Positions 25,204 through 33,073 of a stretch of DNA of 64,000 nucleotides are shown piece by piece. How positions within the stretch are numbered: the stretch's first letter is position 1; each line of letters begins with the position of its first letter. The position numbers and the translations under genes were made by a program. Where the stretch lies: NCBI GenBank assembly GCA_037034305.1, contig JBAGJY010000003.1, forward strand, positions 124,001 through 188,000. Direction: 5' to 3'. Under the pieces are notes generated by a model. The model worked only from the letters and a program-made list of their open reading frames with translations. It did no database searches and was not told where the DNA came from. This stretch comes from Streptantibioticus_A sp037034305. Lineage in GTDB: Bacteria; Actinomycetota; Actinomycetes; Streptomycetales; Streptomycetaceae.

Positions 25204-25378
25204 TGGCGACTTGCCCCCCGGGCTTCAATGTCGCGCAGTCCCGGCAGCCCGTCAAGCAGTTCGGGCCTCTTGGGGCACACCCTCACCGATCGGGGGAATC
25301 TCCGGGCGGCGTACCGCCCCGGTGGGCCGTCCGCTGCTACGACGGACGCGGCAGATTCCCCCCGTTGAGAGAGGTTCC

Positions 25379-26176
25379 ATGAGGATCACCCGGCTTGTCG
25401 CCGCCTTGTCCGCACTGCCCCTCGTCGCGGCCCTCACCTTGTGGGGCGGCGGTGACGCGGACGCGGTCAGACCCGGGTACGCGGCGCTCGGCGACTCCTA
25501 CTCCGCCGGGGTGGGGGCGGGCGGCACCATCGTCTCCAGCGGGCGGTGCCGCCGAAGCACCCTCGCCTATCCGCAGCTGTGGGCCGCCGCCGCTGTCCCC
25601 GCGTCGTTCGCCTTCACCGCGTGCGACGGGGCCACCACGGCGGACGTCCTCAACGGCCAGCTGGCGCCGCTGGGTTCGGCCACCGGCCTGGTCAGCATCA
25701 CCGTCGGCGGCGATGACGCGGACTTCGCCCATGTGATGGCCACCTGCTCGCTGTCCACCGACCTGCTCTGCCTGCAACGGGTGGACAGGGCCCGCGGGTT
25801 CGTGCGCGACATCCTGCCCGTCCGACTAGACGGCCTCTACTCGAACATCCGCCAACGGGCGCCGCACGCGCGGGTGGTGGTGCTCGGCTATCCGCGCTTC
25901 TACCAACTCGGCGGCGGCTGCCTGACCGGGATCGGGGACGCCAAGCGCACCGCGATCGTTGCGGCGATCGACCAGTTGGACGCCGTCATCGCGGACCGCG
26001 CGAGCGCGCACGGCTTCGTCTTCGGTGACGTACGCGACGTGTTCGCCGCCCATGAGATCTGCTGCCAGGACCCCTGGCTGCACAGCGTGACCCTTCCGGT
26101 CGGTGACTCGTACCACCCGACGGCGGCCGGGCAGTCGCACGGGTACCTTCCGGTGTTCACCTCGGCGGCCGGCTGA
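25379..26176 (+). CDS. Secreted SGNH/GDSL-type lipase/esterase
   Basis: 265 aa with a signal peptide ending near ADA-V. Block I is YAALGDSYSAGVG with the nucleophile Ser; the block V region reads VGDSYHPTAAGQ with Asp and His. Block III reads TVGGDDADF where the usual motif has GGND, so the oxyanion Asn is an Asp. Six or more cysteines suggest disulfides, as in secreted Streptomyces lipases of this family. ATG at 25379 follows GAGAGAGG. Confidence 0.85.
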   Translation: MRITRLVAALSALPLVAALTLWGGGDADAVRPGYAALGDSYSAGVGAGGTIVSSGRCRRSTLAYPQLWAAAAVPASFAFTACDGATTADVLNGQLAPLGSATGLVSITVGGDDADFAHVMATCSLSTDLLCLQRVDRARGFVRDILPVRLDGLYSNIRQRAPHARVVVLGYPRFYQLGGGCLTGIGDAKRTAIVAAIDQLDAVIADRASAHGFVFGDVRDVFAAHEICCQDPWLHSVTLPVGDSYHPTAAGQSHGYLPVFTSAAG

Positions 26177-26338
26177 CATGGGCACCGGCGCCCGGCCAAC
26201 TGCCGTGCGCACGTGCGGTGTCGGGAGCAACACGCCTGTTCGGCAGGTGAATCCGAGGTCGTGGATGCGCGGGTGACGTGGCGGGGCGGTAGGGTTACGC
26301 TGCCCGGGCCGGGTGCCTCGTACGGGTGGGGAGAAGCA

Positions 26339-26599
26339 ATGGAGCAAATAGTGCGCAGCAGGCCACGTGTGCCTGCGATCAACTGTGGGAGCAGCGCGAC
26401 CAGCGCGCGCCTTGACCGTCATCTCGCGGTGCTCGGCGGCCCCGCCGTGCCGCAGCGTGAGACCGCGGACGCGACGCTGCTGATGCGGGAGCTGACGGCC
26501 CGGGACACCTGCCCGGCCAGGGAGAACCGCGGCGCCCGCGTCTCGCTGTTCGCACCGCTGCGTCGGCTGCGCCGGTCGCTGTTCGGCAGCCGCGGCTGA
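26339..26599 (+). CDS. Conserved small actinobacterial protein, unknown function
   Basis: 86 aa: VRSRPRVPAINCG, ARLDRHLAVLGGPAVPQRE and a basic C-terminus PLRRLRRSLFGSRG. I recall close relatives in many streptomycetes without a known function. No TM or catalytic motif. GGAGAAG precedes the ATG, and a hairpin terminator follows, so it is a single-gene unit. Confidence 0.75.
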   Translation: MEQIVRSRPRVPAINCGSSATSARLDRHLAVLGGPAVPQRETADATLLMRELTARDTCPARENRGARVSLFAPLRRLRRSLFGSRG

Positions 26600-26611
26600 C
26601 CCGCTGCCGAC

Positions 26612-26644
26612 CGGACCGACGGGACCCCCGTGCCCCTCGGTCCG
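26612..26644 (+). terminator. Hairpin terminator after the small conserved gene
   Basis: Perfect 8-bp arms CGGACCGA and TCGGTCCG around a GC-rich loop, 13 nt after the stop. Confidence 0.65.
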
Positions 26645-26745
26645 ACCGGCACACCCTTCCCCGAGGTCATCCGGCGCCCCAACCCGGCAGGGGCACCGGC
26701 ACCATACGGCGGGTACATCACCGAGGTGATCCCCGTTCGCGCCGG

Positions 26746-27561
26746 TCAGCGGCCACTGCGTGCGAACCGCCGTACCGCCAGCGGTACGAACACCGCCAGC
26801 AGCACGAGGGACCACGCCAGCGCGCCCGCCACCGGGTGCGCCACCGGCCAGGCGGCGCCCGGCCGCGGGACCGTGCCGCCGGTCAGTTCGCGGCAGGCGG
26901 CGACCACCGCGCTGATCGGGTTCCACTCGGCCACCGTGCGCAGCCAGCCGGGCATGCTGGCGGTCGGCACATACGTGTTGGAGATCAGCGTCAGCGCGAA
27001 GATCAGGCTGCTCAGCTGCCCCGCCGCCTCCTCGTTGCCGAGCAGCAACCCCAGGTACTGGCCGATCCATCCGGCGGCGAACCGGAAGAGGAGCACCAGC
27101 CCCAGCGCGCCGAGGGCGTCCACGGCGCTGCCTTTGAGGCGCCAGCCCACCGCCAGTCCCGCCAGCACCATCGGCACCATCGCGACGGCGGCGATGAGGA
27201 CCTCCGACAACGCCTGCCCCAGCGGAACGGCGCTACGGCTCACCGGCATACCGCGGAACCGGTCCATCACCCCGCGCTGCGCGTCATAGGCGGCGGTGAT
27301 CATGCCGGTCATGATGCCGTTCGCGGCGATCGACACGAACAGCCCCGGCACCAGGTACGCGCGGTAGTTCGCCCCGCCGGGCAGCGCCATCGCGCCGCCG
27401 AAGACATAGCCGAACAGCAGCAGCATCAAGATGGGCGCGGCCAGGGTCAGCACGATCAGACCGGGCGCGTTGCGCAGCCGTTGCAGATGGCGGATGAGCA
27501 TCGCCCAGCCGTCGTGCGCCCACTGGCCGGGCCGGTCCACCGCGACGGACGTCGTGCTCAT
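26746..27561 (-). CDS. ABC-2 type exporter permease (DrrB-like)
   Basis: 271 aa with six TM segments typical of ABC-2 permeases (LIVLTLAAPILMLLLFGYVFGGA, then the VMDRFRGMPVSRSAV loop and ASMPGWLRTVAEWNPISAVV). DrrB-like proteins export hydrophobic drugs or lipids with a partner ATPase. ATG at 27561 overlaps the ATPase stop by 4 nt. Expression is probably controlled by the divergent TetR. Confidence 0.9.
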   Translation of the reverse strand: MSTTSVAVDRPGQWAHDGWAMLIRHLQRLRNAPGLIVLTLAAPILMLLLFGYVFGGAMALPGGANYRAYLVPGLFVSIAANGIMTGMITAAYDAQRGVMDRFRGMPVSRSAVPLGQALSEVLIAAVAMVPMVLAGLAVGWRLKGSAVDALGALGLVLLFRFAAGWIGQYLGLLLGNEEAAGQLSSLIFALTLISNTYVPTASMPGWLRTVAEWNPISAVVAACRELTGGTVPRPGAAWPVAHPVAGALAWSLVLLAVFVPLAVRRFARSGR

Positions 27562-28523
27562 GCGGCTGTCTCCTTGACGGGTCGGGTGGTGCCGGGGTTG
27601 GTCAGCCGCAGGAAGACCTCGTCCAGGGTGGGACGGCGCAGCGTCGCGTCCACCAACGGGATCCGGGCGGCGTCGAGTTCGCGGACCACCAGCGGCAGGG
27701 TCAGTGTCGGATCGGTGGCCACCGCACCGGCGGTGCGGTGCTCGGCGTCGACCACGACCGCGGATCCGGTCAGTGCGGTCAGTACGTCGGCCGCGGCGGT
27801 CAGCGCGGTCGCGTCCTCGACCACCACCTCGGCGTAGGAGCCGATCTCGGCCTTCAGTTGGGCGGGCGTGCCGCGCACGGTGGCGCGTCCGGCGTCGATG
27901 AGCACCACCTCGTGGGCCAGCCGGTCCGCCTCCTCCAGGTACTGCGTGGTCAGCAGCACCGTGGTGCCACAGCTGGCGAGTTCGCGGACCGCCGTCCAGA
28001 TCTCGTCCCGGCTGAGCGGGTCCAGACCGGTGGTCGGCTCGTCCAGGAACAGCACCCGCGGCCTGCTGAGCATGCAGGCGGCCAGGTCCAGACGGCGCCG
28101 CATGCCACCGGAGTAGGTGCGGGTCGGCCGGTCCGCGGCGTCGCCGAGCCCGAACCGCTCCAGCAGCGCGTCGGCGCGGGCCCGGCCGGACGCGCCGCGC
28201 AGCCGGTGCAGCCGGGCGAACAGCCGAAGGTTCTGGCGGCCGGTCAGGTCGTTGTCGACGCTGGTGCTCTGCCCGGTCACGGCGATGGCGGACCGCACGG
28301 CGTGCGGCTGGGCCGTGACGTCGTGGCCCGCGACCCGTGCGGTACCGGCGTCCGGGGTGCTGAGCGTGGTGAGCACCCGGACCGCGGTGGTCTTGCCCGC
28401 GCCGTTGCGTCCGAGCAGTCCGCACACGGTGCCTTCGGGGACGGCCAGGTCGAGCCCGCGCAGCGCGCGGACCTCGCCGAAGCGCTTCTCCAGCCCTTCA
28501 CTAAGTACGGCGTACGTAGTCAT
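27558..28523 (-). CDS. ABC exporter ATP-binding protein (DrrA-like)
   Basis: 321 aa: Walker A LLGRNGAGKTT, Q-loop region TGQSTSVDND, signature YSGGMRRRLDLA, Walker B VLFLDEPTTGLDPLS, and a C-terminal regulatory extension typical of DrrA (from about residue 220). It powers the downstream permease. I chose ATG 28523 because the earlier codons at 28541 fall in the operator. A near-copy of the intergenic operator lies in codons 2-7. Confidence 0.9.
   Translation of the reverse strand: MTTYAVLSEGLEKRFGEVRALRGLDLAVPEGTVCGLLGRNGAGKTTAVRVLTTLSTPDAGTARVAGHDVTAQPHAVRSAIAVTGQSTSVDNDLTGRQNLRLFARLHRLRGASGRARADALLERFGLGDAADRPTRTYSGGMRRRLDLAACMLSRPRVLFLDEPTTGLDPLSRDEIWTAVRELASCGTTVLLTTQYLEEADRLAHEVVLIDAGRATVRGTPAQLKAEIGSYAEVVVEDATALTAAADVLTALTGSAVVVDAEHRTAGAVATDPTLTLPLVVRELDAARIPLVDATLRRPTLDEVFLRLTNPGTTRPVKETAA
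28502..28518. promoter_or_regulatory. Second TetR operator inside the exporter ATPase start
   Basis: TAAGTACGGCGTACGTA, which differs by one base from a perfect palindrome and repeats the intergenic site at 28542-28558. It lies in the first codons of the ATPase gene, so binding could block the transcript directly. Confidence 0.6.
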
Positions 28524-28541
28524 GGCCACACCATAGCGCAC

Positions 28542-28558
28542 TACGTACGCCGTACGTA
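28542..28558. promoter_or_regulatory. TetR operator between exporter and regulator
   Basis: TACGTACGCCGTACGTA: perfect 8-bp arms around one central base, between the divergent ATPase and TetR genes. Position and symmetry are typical for TetR autoregulation plus exporter repression. Confidence 0.75.
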
Positions 28559-28603
28559 ACTAGGATGGGGAGGCGACAGCAGACCGATGACAGGTGATGA
28601 GCG

Positions 28604-29320
28604 ATGCCAGCCAGCGACTCCCCGGCCGTACCCGAGGTGGTCTGGGCCCGTCCGGAACGCGCCACCCGGGGGCCAAGGCCCACGCACAGCCGTAGCGAGA
28701 TCGCCGCCGCGGCGGTCCGGGTGGCCGACGCGGAGGGGCTGGACGCGGTCTCCATGCGCAAGGTCGCCGCCGAGATCGGCTGCGGCACGATGTCGCTGTA
28801 CAACTACGTGTCGGGCAAGGAGGATCTGTACGAGCTGATGGTCGACGCGGTCAGCGGCGAGTACGTGTTCCCTGACCGGCCGTCGGGAGACTGGCGCGCC
28901 GACCTGCTGGCGGTGGCCCGCCAGACCCGGACGCTCATGCACCGGCACCCCTGGCTGACCAAGGTGCTCTCGCAGCGCTACATCCTGGGCCCCAACGTGC
29001 TGCGCTACAGCGACTACTGCCTGTGGGCGCTGGAGAGTCTGGACCGCGACAACGGCACCAAGATCGAACTGATCGGGGTCATCAACGGTCTGGTCACCGC
29101 TTACGTGGCCAACGAACTGCTGATGGCCGAACGCCGCGGCACGTCCCCCGACGGGGGCGAGCGCGAGCAGGCGGCCCGCCTGGCCTTCCTGGCGAGGCGG
29201 TTGGGCAGCGGGGAGTACCCCCACCTGGCGGCCGCGATGGGCAGCGCTCCGGCGCCCACGGACCCGGACACCACGTTCGAGCGCGTCCTGCGGCGGATCC
29301 TCAACGGGTACGCCGCGTAG
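28604..29320 (+). CDS. TetR-family regulator of the exporter
   Basis: 238 aa. The HTH (SRSEIAAAAVRVADAEGLDAVSMRKVAAEIGCGTMSLYNYVSGKEDLYELM) is at about residues 29-85, followed by a TetR_C-type ligand domain. It is divergent from the DrrAB-like exporter with palindromic sites between and inside it, so it likely represses the exporter until a drug-like ligand binds. ATG at 28604 follows GATGAG. Confidence 0.9.
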   Translation: MPASDSPAVPEVVWARPERATRGPRPTHSRSEIAAAAVRVADAEGLDAVSMRKVAAEIGCGTMSLYNYVSGKEDLYELMVDAVSGEYVFPDRPSGDWRADLLAVARQTRTLMHRHPWLTKVLSQRYILGPNVLRYSDYCLWALESLDRDNGTKIELIGVINGLVTAYVANELLMAERRGTSPDGGEREQAARLAFLARRLGSGEYPHLAAAMGSAPAPTDPDTTFERVLRRILNGYAA

Positions 29321-29404
29321 CGGGCTCCCACGGCGCGCCGACGGAACCCGGCGGCGCCAGACCGGCCCATAAGCGGCCCCGGGGATGTCGGCCCCCGACG
29401 CCGC

Positions 29405-30613
29405 TCAGAGCAGGGCGAACTGGCCGCCAGGTCCCTCCTCCGGGTGGTCGAGCACCGAGGCGGGCCGCCGGGCCGAGGCGGGAACCGGCAGTACACCCGC
29501 CGCGCGCAGTTGCTCCGCCCCGGTGCGCGCGCCCGCGTCGAGCGCCGCGGCCAACGCCGCCTGCCGCGGCCGCAGTTCGGCCAGTAGCGCCAGCACGGTG
29601 ACCAGTTCCAGCAGGTCCGAGGTCCACTCCTGCGGCCAGGCGGCGGGCCCGAGCGCCGCCAACGTGCCGGGCTCGGCCGCCCCGGTGCGCGCGTCGAACC
29701 ACGCCTGAAGCACCCGCACACCACCCGCGTGGAACTCCCAGGCTCCGCGCGGCACCGGCGAGATGCGCCCCTCGCCGACGAACAGCGCCTCCTCCTGCTC
29801 GTCGTACCGCAGCGTGTCCGGCCGGTCGGGCAGCGGCGCGCGCACATACGGCCGCCGGCCACCCGGCAGTCGTGGCCGCACCCCGGTACGCGCGCCACGC
29901 GTCTGCACCTCCACCGCCGTGCGGCCCAACTCCACTCCGCGGTCCCACAGTTCACCGCTCGCCGGAAGCGGTACCACACGACCCGCGGGGGACTGCCGGG
30001 CGCACACCGCGATCCACGCCAGCAGGTCCTCCGCCGTGACGTCGCGTCCGCAGCGCTTGCCGAGCTGGTCCAGCAACCCCGGTGCGACGTTGGGCTCCAC
30101 TCCGCCGGGGCGGCGGTACAGCGGACGGATCCGGCCGGGGCGCCCGGCGGCCGAGTGGCCGTCCGGCAGCAGGGCGGTGCACACCACCGCCGGGCCGGGC
30201 GACTGCGGTACGTGCCCCTGTTCCACGGCGAAGAGCTGCCGCTCGTCCGCCACCCGCCACAACTCGGTGCGCGCGGTGTCCAGCAGCCGGTGGTCGGGGA
30301 TCAGCCACTGCTGGTCGTACGGCCCGTGCAGCACCCGCACCGGTTCCGGGCACGGCCCCCGCTCGTCGGCGAGCGTGCCCGACGGGGCCGGATGGCCGGG
30401 AAGCTGCGCCACCGCGCTGTGCACGGTGCGTGCCCGGGTCGGGTGGAACAGTGCGGCGCGCTCGGCCGCACCGGCTCGCAACAGGGTGTCCCAACGTGCG
30501 CGCAGCGACCGGGGATCCGGGGCCAGCACCCAGCTCCTGCCGAACCGCGGTGGCGCGGTGGACCACGGCATCAGGTCGTCGAGCAGGGGCGCGTCGTCGC
30601 TCACCGCACGCAT
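29405..30613 (-). CDS. Orphan C-terminal domain of type ISP restriction-modification enzyme
   Basis: 402 aa. Segments such as YDQQWLIPDHRLLDTARTEL, VVCTALLPDGH, GRIRPLYRRPGG, AAWPQEWTSDLLELVTVLAL and ASVLDHPEEGPGGQFALL match the target-recognition/C-terminal part of type ISP enzymes. There is no SAM-binding motif, helicase or nuclease domain, so it cannot restrict DNA by itself. Related orphans occur in streptomycetes under the same name; their role is unknown. The start is uncertain: ATG 30613 or GTG 30604, neither with a good ribosome site. Confidence 0.7.
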   Translation of the reverse strand: MRAVSDDAPLLDDLMPWSTAPPRFGRSWVLAPDPRSLRARWDTLLRAGAAERAALFHPTRARTVHSAVAQLPGHPAPSGTLADERGPCPEPVRVLHGPYDQQWLIPDHRLLDTARTELWRVADERQLFAVEQGHVPQSPGPAVVCTALLPDGHSAAGRPGRIRPLYRRPGGVEPNVAPGLLDQLGKRCGRDVTAEDLLAWIAVCARQSPAGRVVPLPASGELWDRGVELGRTAVEVQTRGARTGVRPRLPGGRRPYVRAPLPDRPDTLRYDEQEEALFVGEGRISPVPRGAWEFHAGGVRVLQAWFDARTGAAEPGTLAALGPAAWPQEWTSDLLELVTVLALLAELRPRQAALAAALDAGARTGAEQLRAAGVLPVPASARRPASVLDHPEEGPGGQFALL

Positions 30614-30643
30614 GGTACTGATGGCGACGGCTTCTGGTAATTT

Positions 30644-30666
30644 CCGGTTCCCCAGCGGGGGACCGG
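30644..30666. terminator. Hairpin downstream of the GntR gene
   Basis: CCGGTTCCCC-AGC-GGGGGACCGG, one mismatch (G-U possible). It follows the minus-strand GntR gene and precedes the ISP-like gene. Confidence 0.55.
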
Positions 30667-30702
30667 TTCGGGCCGGGCGCGACTGTCAGCCTGCCAAGCC
30701 CC

Positions 30703-31458
30703 TCACAGGGGTGGAGTCACGGTGACCGAGAAGGAGAACCGGTCGCCCCGGTAGTGGATCCGCGCCACGTCCACCACCCGCCCGGTCCCGTCGCACGTCA
30801 CCCCCGTGTAGTGCAGGATCGGGCTGCACAACGGCACCCCCAGCAGCTGGCTGGTCTCCGGGTCGGCCAGCCTGGCCTCAACCGTGTCGGTGATCCGGCT
30901 GATCCGCACCCCGAGGCGGTCCCGCAGCACCTTGGTCATCGGCCAGTGTTCGAGATCGGCGAGGTCGATGCGGGCGGCCAGTTCCGGAAGGACGTGGTTC
31001 TCCGCCCAGTTGGTCGGTTCACCGCTGTCGTCCCGGCGCAGCCTGCGGTAGGAGACCAGTTCGGTCGCGTCGGGGAAGTGCTCGCTGACCTCGGCGGGCA
31101 CCGGCACCGTGCCATGGCCGAGGATCGTGGCCCGCATACCGGACTGCTGGGCCACGATCGCGTCGACTGAACCCAGCAGGCGGACCGGCGCCGCCCGTCG
31201 CGCCGCCGGTTCGATGAAGGTGCCGCGCCGCCGGTGGCGGCTGATCAGCCCTTCCTCCTCAAGGGACTTGAGCGCCTGCCGCATGGTGAGCACGCTCACC
31301 CCGTAGTGCGCGGCGAGGTCGTCCTCGGTCGGCAGCCGTAGCGGCGCGTCCGCGCTGCGGCCGAGTATCGAGGCGCGCAGCGACTGCGACACCTGGTACC
31401 ACAACGGGAGTTTGCGGTTCAGGGTGATCGAATCAGGGGCGAAGGCGGTCAAGTCCAC
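30703..31458 (-). CDS. GntR-family regulator, HutC subfamily (UTRA domain)
   Basis: 251 aa. The winged helix (PLWYQVSQSLRASIL, RLPTEDDLAAHYGVSVLTMRQALKSLEEEG) covers about residues 18-85, and a UTRA ligand domain follows (LVSYRRLRRDDSGEPTNWAE to the end). It lies 69 bp after homogentisate dioxygenase on the same strand, so it may sense an aromatic intermediate, but target and ligand are inferred. GTG at 31458 is the start. Confidence 0.88.
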   Translation of the reverse strand: MDLTAFAPDSITLNRKLPLWYQVSQSLRASILGRSADAPLRLPTEDDLAAHYGVSVLTMRQALKSLEEEGLISRHRRRGTFIEPAARRAAPVRLLGSVDAIVAQQSGMRATILGHGTVPVPAEVSEHFPDATELVSYRRLRRDDSGEPTNWAENHVLPELAARIDLADLEHWPMTKVLRDRLGVRISRITDTVEARLADPETSQLLGVPLCSPILHYTGVTCDGTGRVVDVARIHYRGDRFSFSVTVTPPL

Positions 31459-31495
31459 TCCGGCGTACGTGGGTTCGCGGGCGGGCCAAGCGGCC

Positions 31496-31520
31496 TCGGG
31501 GACGTGCCCGGCATCCCCGA
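31496..31520 (-). terminator. Weak hairpin between hmgA and GntR
   Basis: TCGGGGA and TCCCCGA separated by 11 nt. It follows the hmgA stop on the minus strand. May attenuate read-through into GntR. Confidence 0.4.
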
Positions 31521-31527
31521 CGTCGCT

Positions 31528-32874
31528 TTACGCCCTGAAGTGTCGTTCCAGACCCTGCCACACCGCGTCGTAGTCCTGCTGGCGGTGGTCCGCGTGCAGC
31601 GCCAGCGCGGTCGGCACCACCGGCCAGCGGGTCTCGAACATGAACGCCAGGCCGTCGTCGACCTTCTGCGGCCTGAGCTCGGCGGCGCTGGCCTTGTCGA
31701 AGGTCTCCCGGTCGGGACCGTGCGCGGACATCATGTTGTGCAGCGACGAGCCGCCCGGCACGAAGCCCTCCGCCTTCGCGTCGTAGGCGCCCTCCACCAG
31801 GCCCATGAACTCGCTCATCACGTTCCGGTGGAAGTACGGCGGCCGGAAGGTGTCCTCGCCCACCAGCCAACGCGGGGCGAACACCACGAAGTCCACGCCC
31901 GCCAGTCCCGGGGTGTCGGTCGGCGAGGTGAGCACGGTGAAGATCGACGGGTCCGGGTGGTCGTAGGAGATCGAGCCGATCACGTTGAACCGGTGCAGGT
32001 CGTAGACGTACGGCAGGTAGTTGCCGTGCCAGGCGACGACGTCCAGCGGCGAGTGGTCGTAGCTGGCGGCCCACAGGTTGCCGCCGAACTTGTTCACCAC
32101 CTCGACCGGCCCCTCCCTGTCCTCGTACGCGGCGACCGGCGCCAGGAAGTCCCGTGCGTTGGCCAGGCCGTTGGCGCCGATCGGGCCGAGGTCGGGCAGC
32201 CGGAACGGCTGGCCGTAGTTCTCGCAGACGTAACCGCGCGCGTCGGCGTCCAGCAGTTCCACCCGGAACCGCACCCCGCGCGGGATCAGCGCGATGTGAC
32301 CTGGTTCGACGCGCAGCAGTCCGAACTCGGTGCGCAGCAGCAGCCCGCCGCGCTGCGGGACGATCAGCAGTTCGCCGTCGGCGTCGGAGAAGACCCGGTC
32401 GGTCATGGAGCGGTTGGCCGCGTACCAGTGGATGCCCATGCCGCTGCGTTGCAGCACATCGCCGTTGCCGCCGACGGTCACCAGGCCGTCCAGGAAGTCG
32501 GTCGGCTGCTGCGGAACGGGCAGCGGGCCCCAGCGCAGCCGGTTGGGGTCCGGCACGGTCTCGGTGAACGGCGCGCTGCGCAGCTGCCTGCTGTCGATCC
32601 GGTGGAACGGCGGATGCGCGGCCGAGGGCCGGATGCGGTAGAGCCAGCTGCGCCGGTTGTGGTGGCGCGGCTCGGTGAACGCGCTGCCGGACAGCTGCTC
32701 GGCGTACAGCCCGAGCGGAGCGCGCTGGGGTGAGTTGCGGCCGACCGGCAGCGCGCCCGGTACCGCCTCGCTGACGTGCTCGTTGCCGAAGCCGGAGGAG
32801 TACGTGAGTGCCTCGGCGGCCTTGCGGGCCGCCTCCGCGCCGCCGTTCCCCGCTCCGTCCTGTGTGCTGCTCAT
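31528..32874 (-). CDS. hmgA: Homogentisate 1,2-dioxygenase
   Basis: 448 aa, full length. It opens the ring of homogentisate to maleylacetoacetate in tyrosine/phenylalanine catabolism. LTYSSGFGNEHVSEA starts the catalytic domain, and the iron ligands sit in YFHRNVMSEFMGLVEG (His and Glu) and SLHNMMSAHGPD (His). The recognised body is continuous with no frameshift. It has its own promoter, marked by an inverted repeat 22-53 nt upstream. The fumarylacetoacetate hydrolase gene is not next to it. Confidence 0.96.
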   Translation of the reverse strand: MSSTQDGAGNGGAEAARKAAEALTYSSGFGNEHVSEAVPGALPVGRNSPQRAPLGLYAEQLSGSAFTEPRHHNRRSWLYRIRPSAAHPPFHRIDSRQLRSAPFTETVPDPNRLRWGPLPVPQQPTDFLDGLVTVGGNGDVLQRSGMGIHWYAANRSMTDRVFSDADGELLIVPQRGGLLLRTEFGLLRVEPGHIALIPRGVRFRVELLDADARGYVCENYGQPFRLPDLGPIGANGLANARDFLAPVAAYEDREGPVEVVNKFGGNLWAASYDHSPLDVVAWHGNYLPYVYDLHRFNVIGSISYDHPDPSIFTVLTSPTDTPGLAGVDFVVFAPRWLVGEDTFRPPYFHRNVMSEFMGLVEGAYDAKAEGFVPGGSSLHNMMSAHGPDRETFDKASAAELRPQKVDDGLAFMFETRWPVVPTALALHADHRQQDYDAVWQGLERHFRA

Positions 32875-32895
32875 CGGGTGCTCCCGCCCTCCGAT

Positions 32896-32927
32896 CCGGA
32901 ATCCTATGGATGACCGTAGGATTCCGG
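32896..32927. promoter_or_regulatory. Inverted repeat upstream of hmgA
   Basis: CCGGAATCCTA-N10-TAGGATTCCGG, perfect 11-bp arms, centred about 38 nt before the hmgA ATG. It is a likely operator for a dimeric repressor. The neighbouring UTRA-GntR is a candidate binder. Confidence 0.6.
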
Positions 32928-32968
32928 CGGCGTGCCGTCAATCACCCCGGGCGTGCTGGTGCCCCGGT

Positions 32969-32986
32969 AACTAGCGCCGTTAGTTT
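32969..32986. promoter_or_regulatory. TetR-type operator of the aldehyde/alcohol dehydrogenase operon
   Basis: AACTAGCGCCGTTAGTTT, an inverted repeat with one mismatched pair. It matches 14 of 18 bases of the site at 36492-36509 between the TetR and acyl-CoA dehydrogenase genes. It lies about 90 nt before the aldehyde dehydrogenase start. Confidence 0.6.
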
Positions 32987-33073
32987 GGGCGGTACAGGCA
33001 TTCGCATCCGCCCGACCGCCCCCGCCGGGCGCGGCCGGTCGGCCGACGGCGTGGCATCCGGGAGGACGACGAC

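Noticed and set aside
29321..29404. Terminator between TetR and the ISP-like gene
   Set aside because: GC-rich but no clean stem of convincing length was found in this gap.
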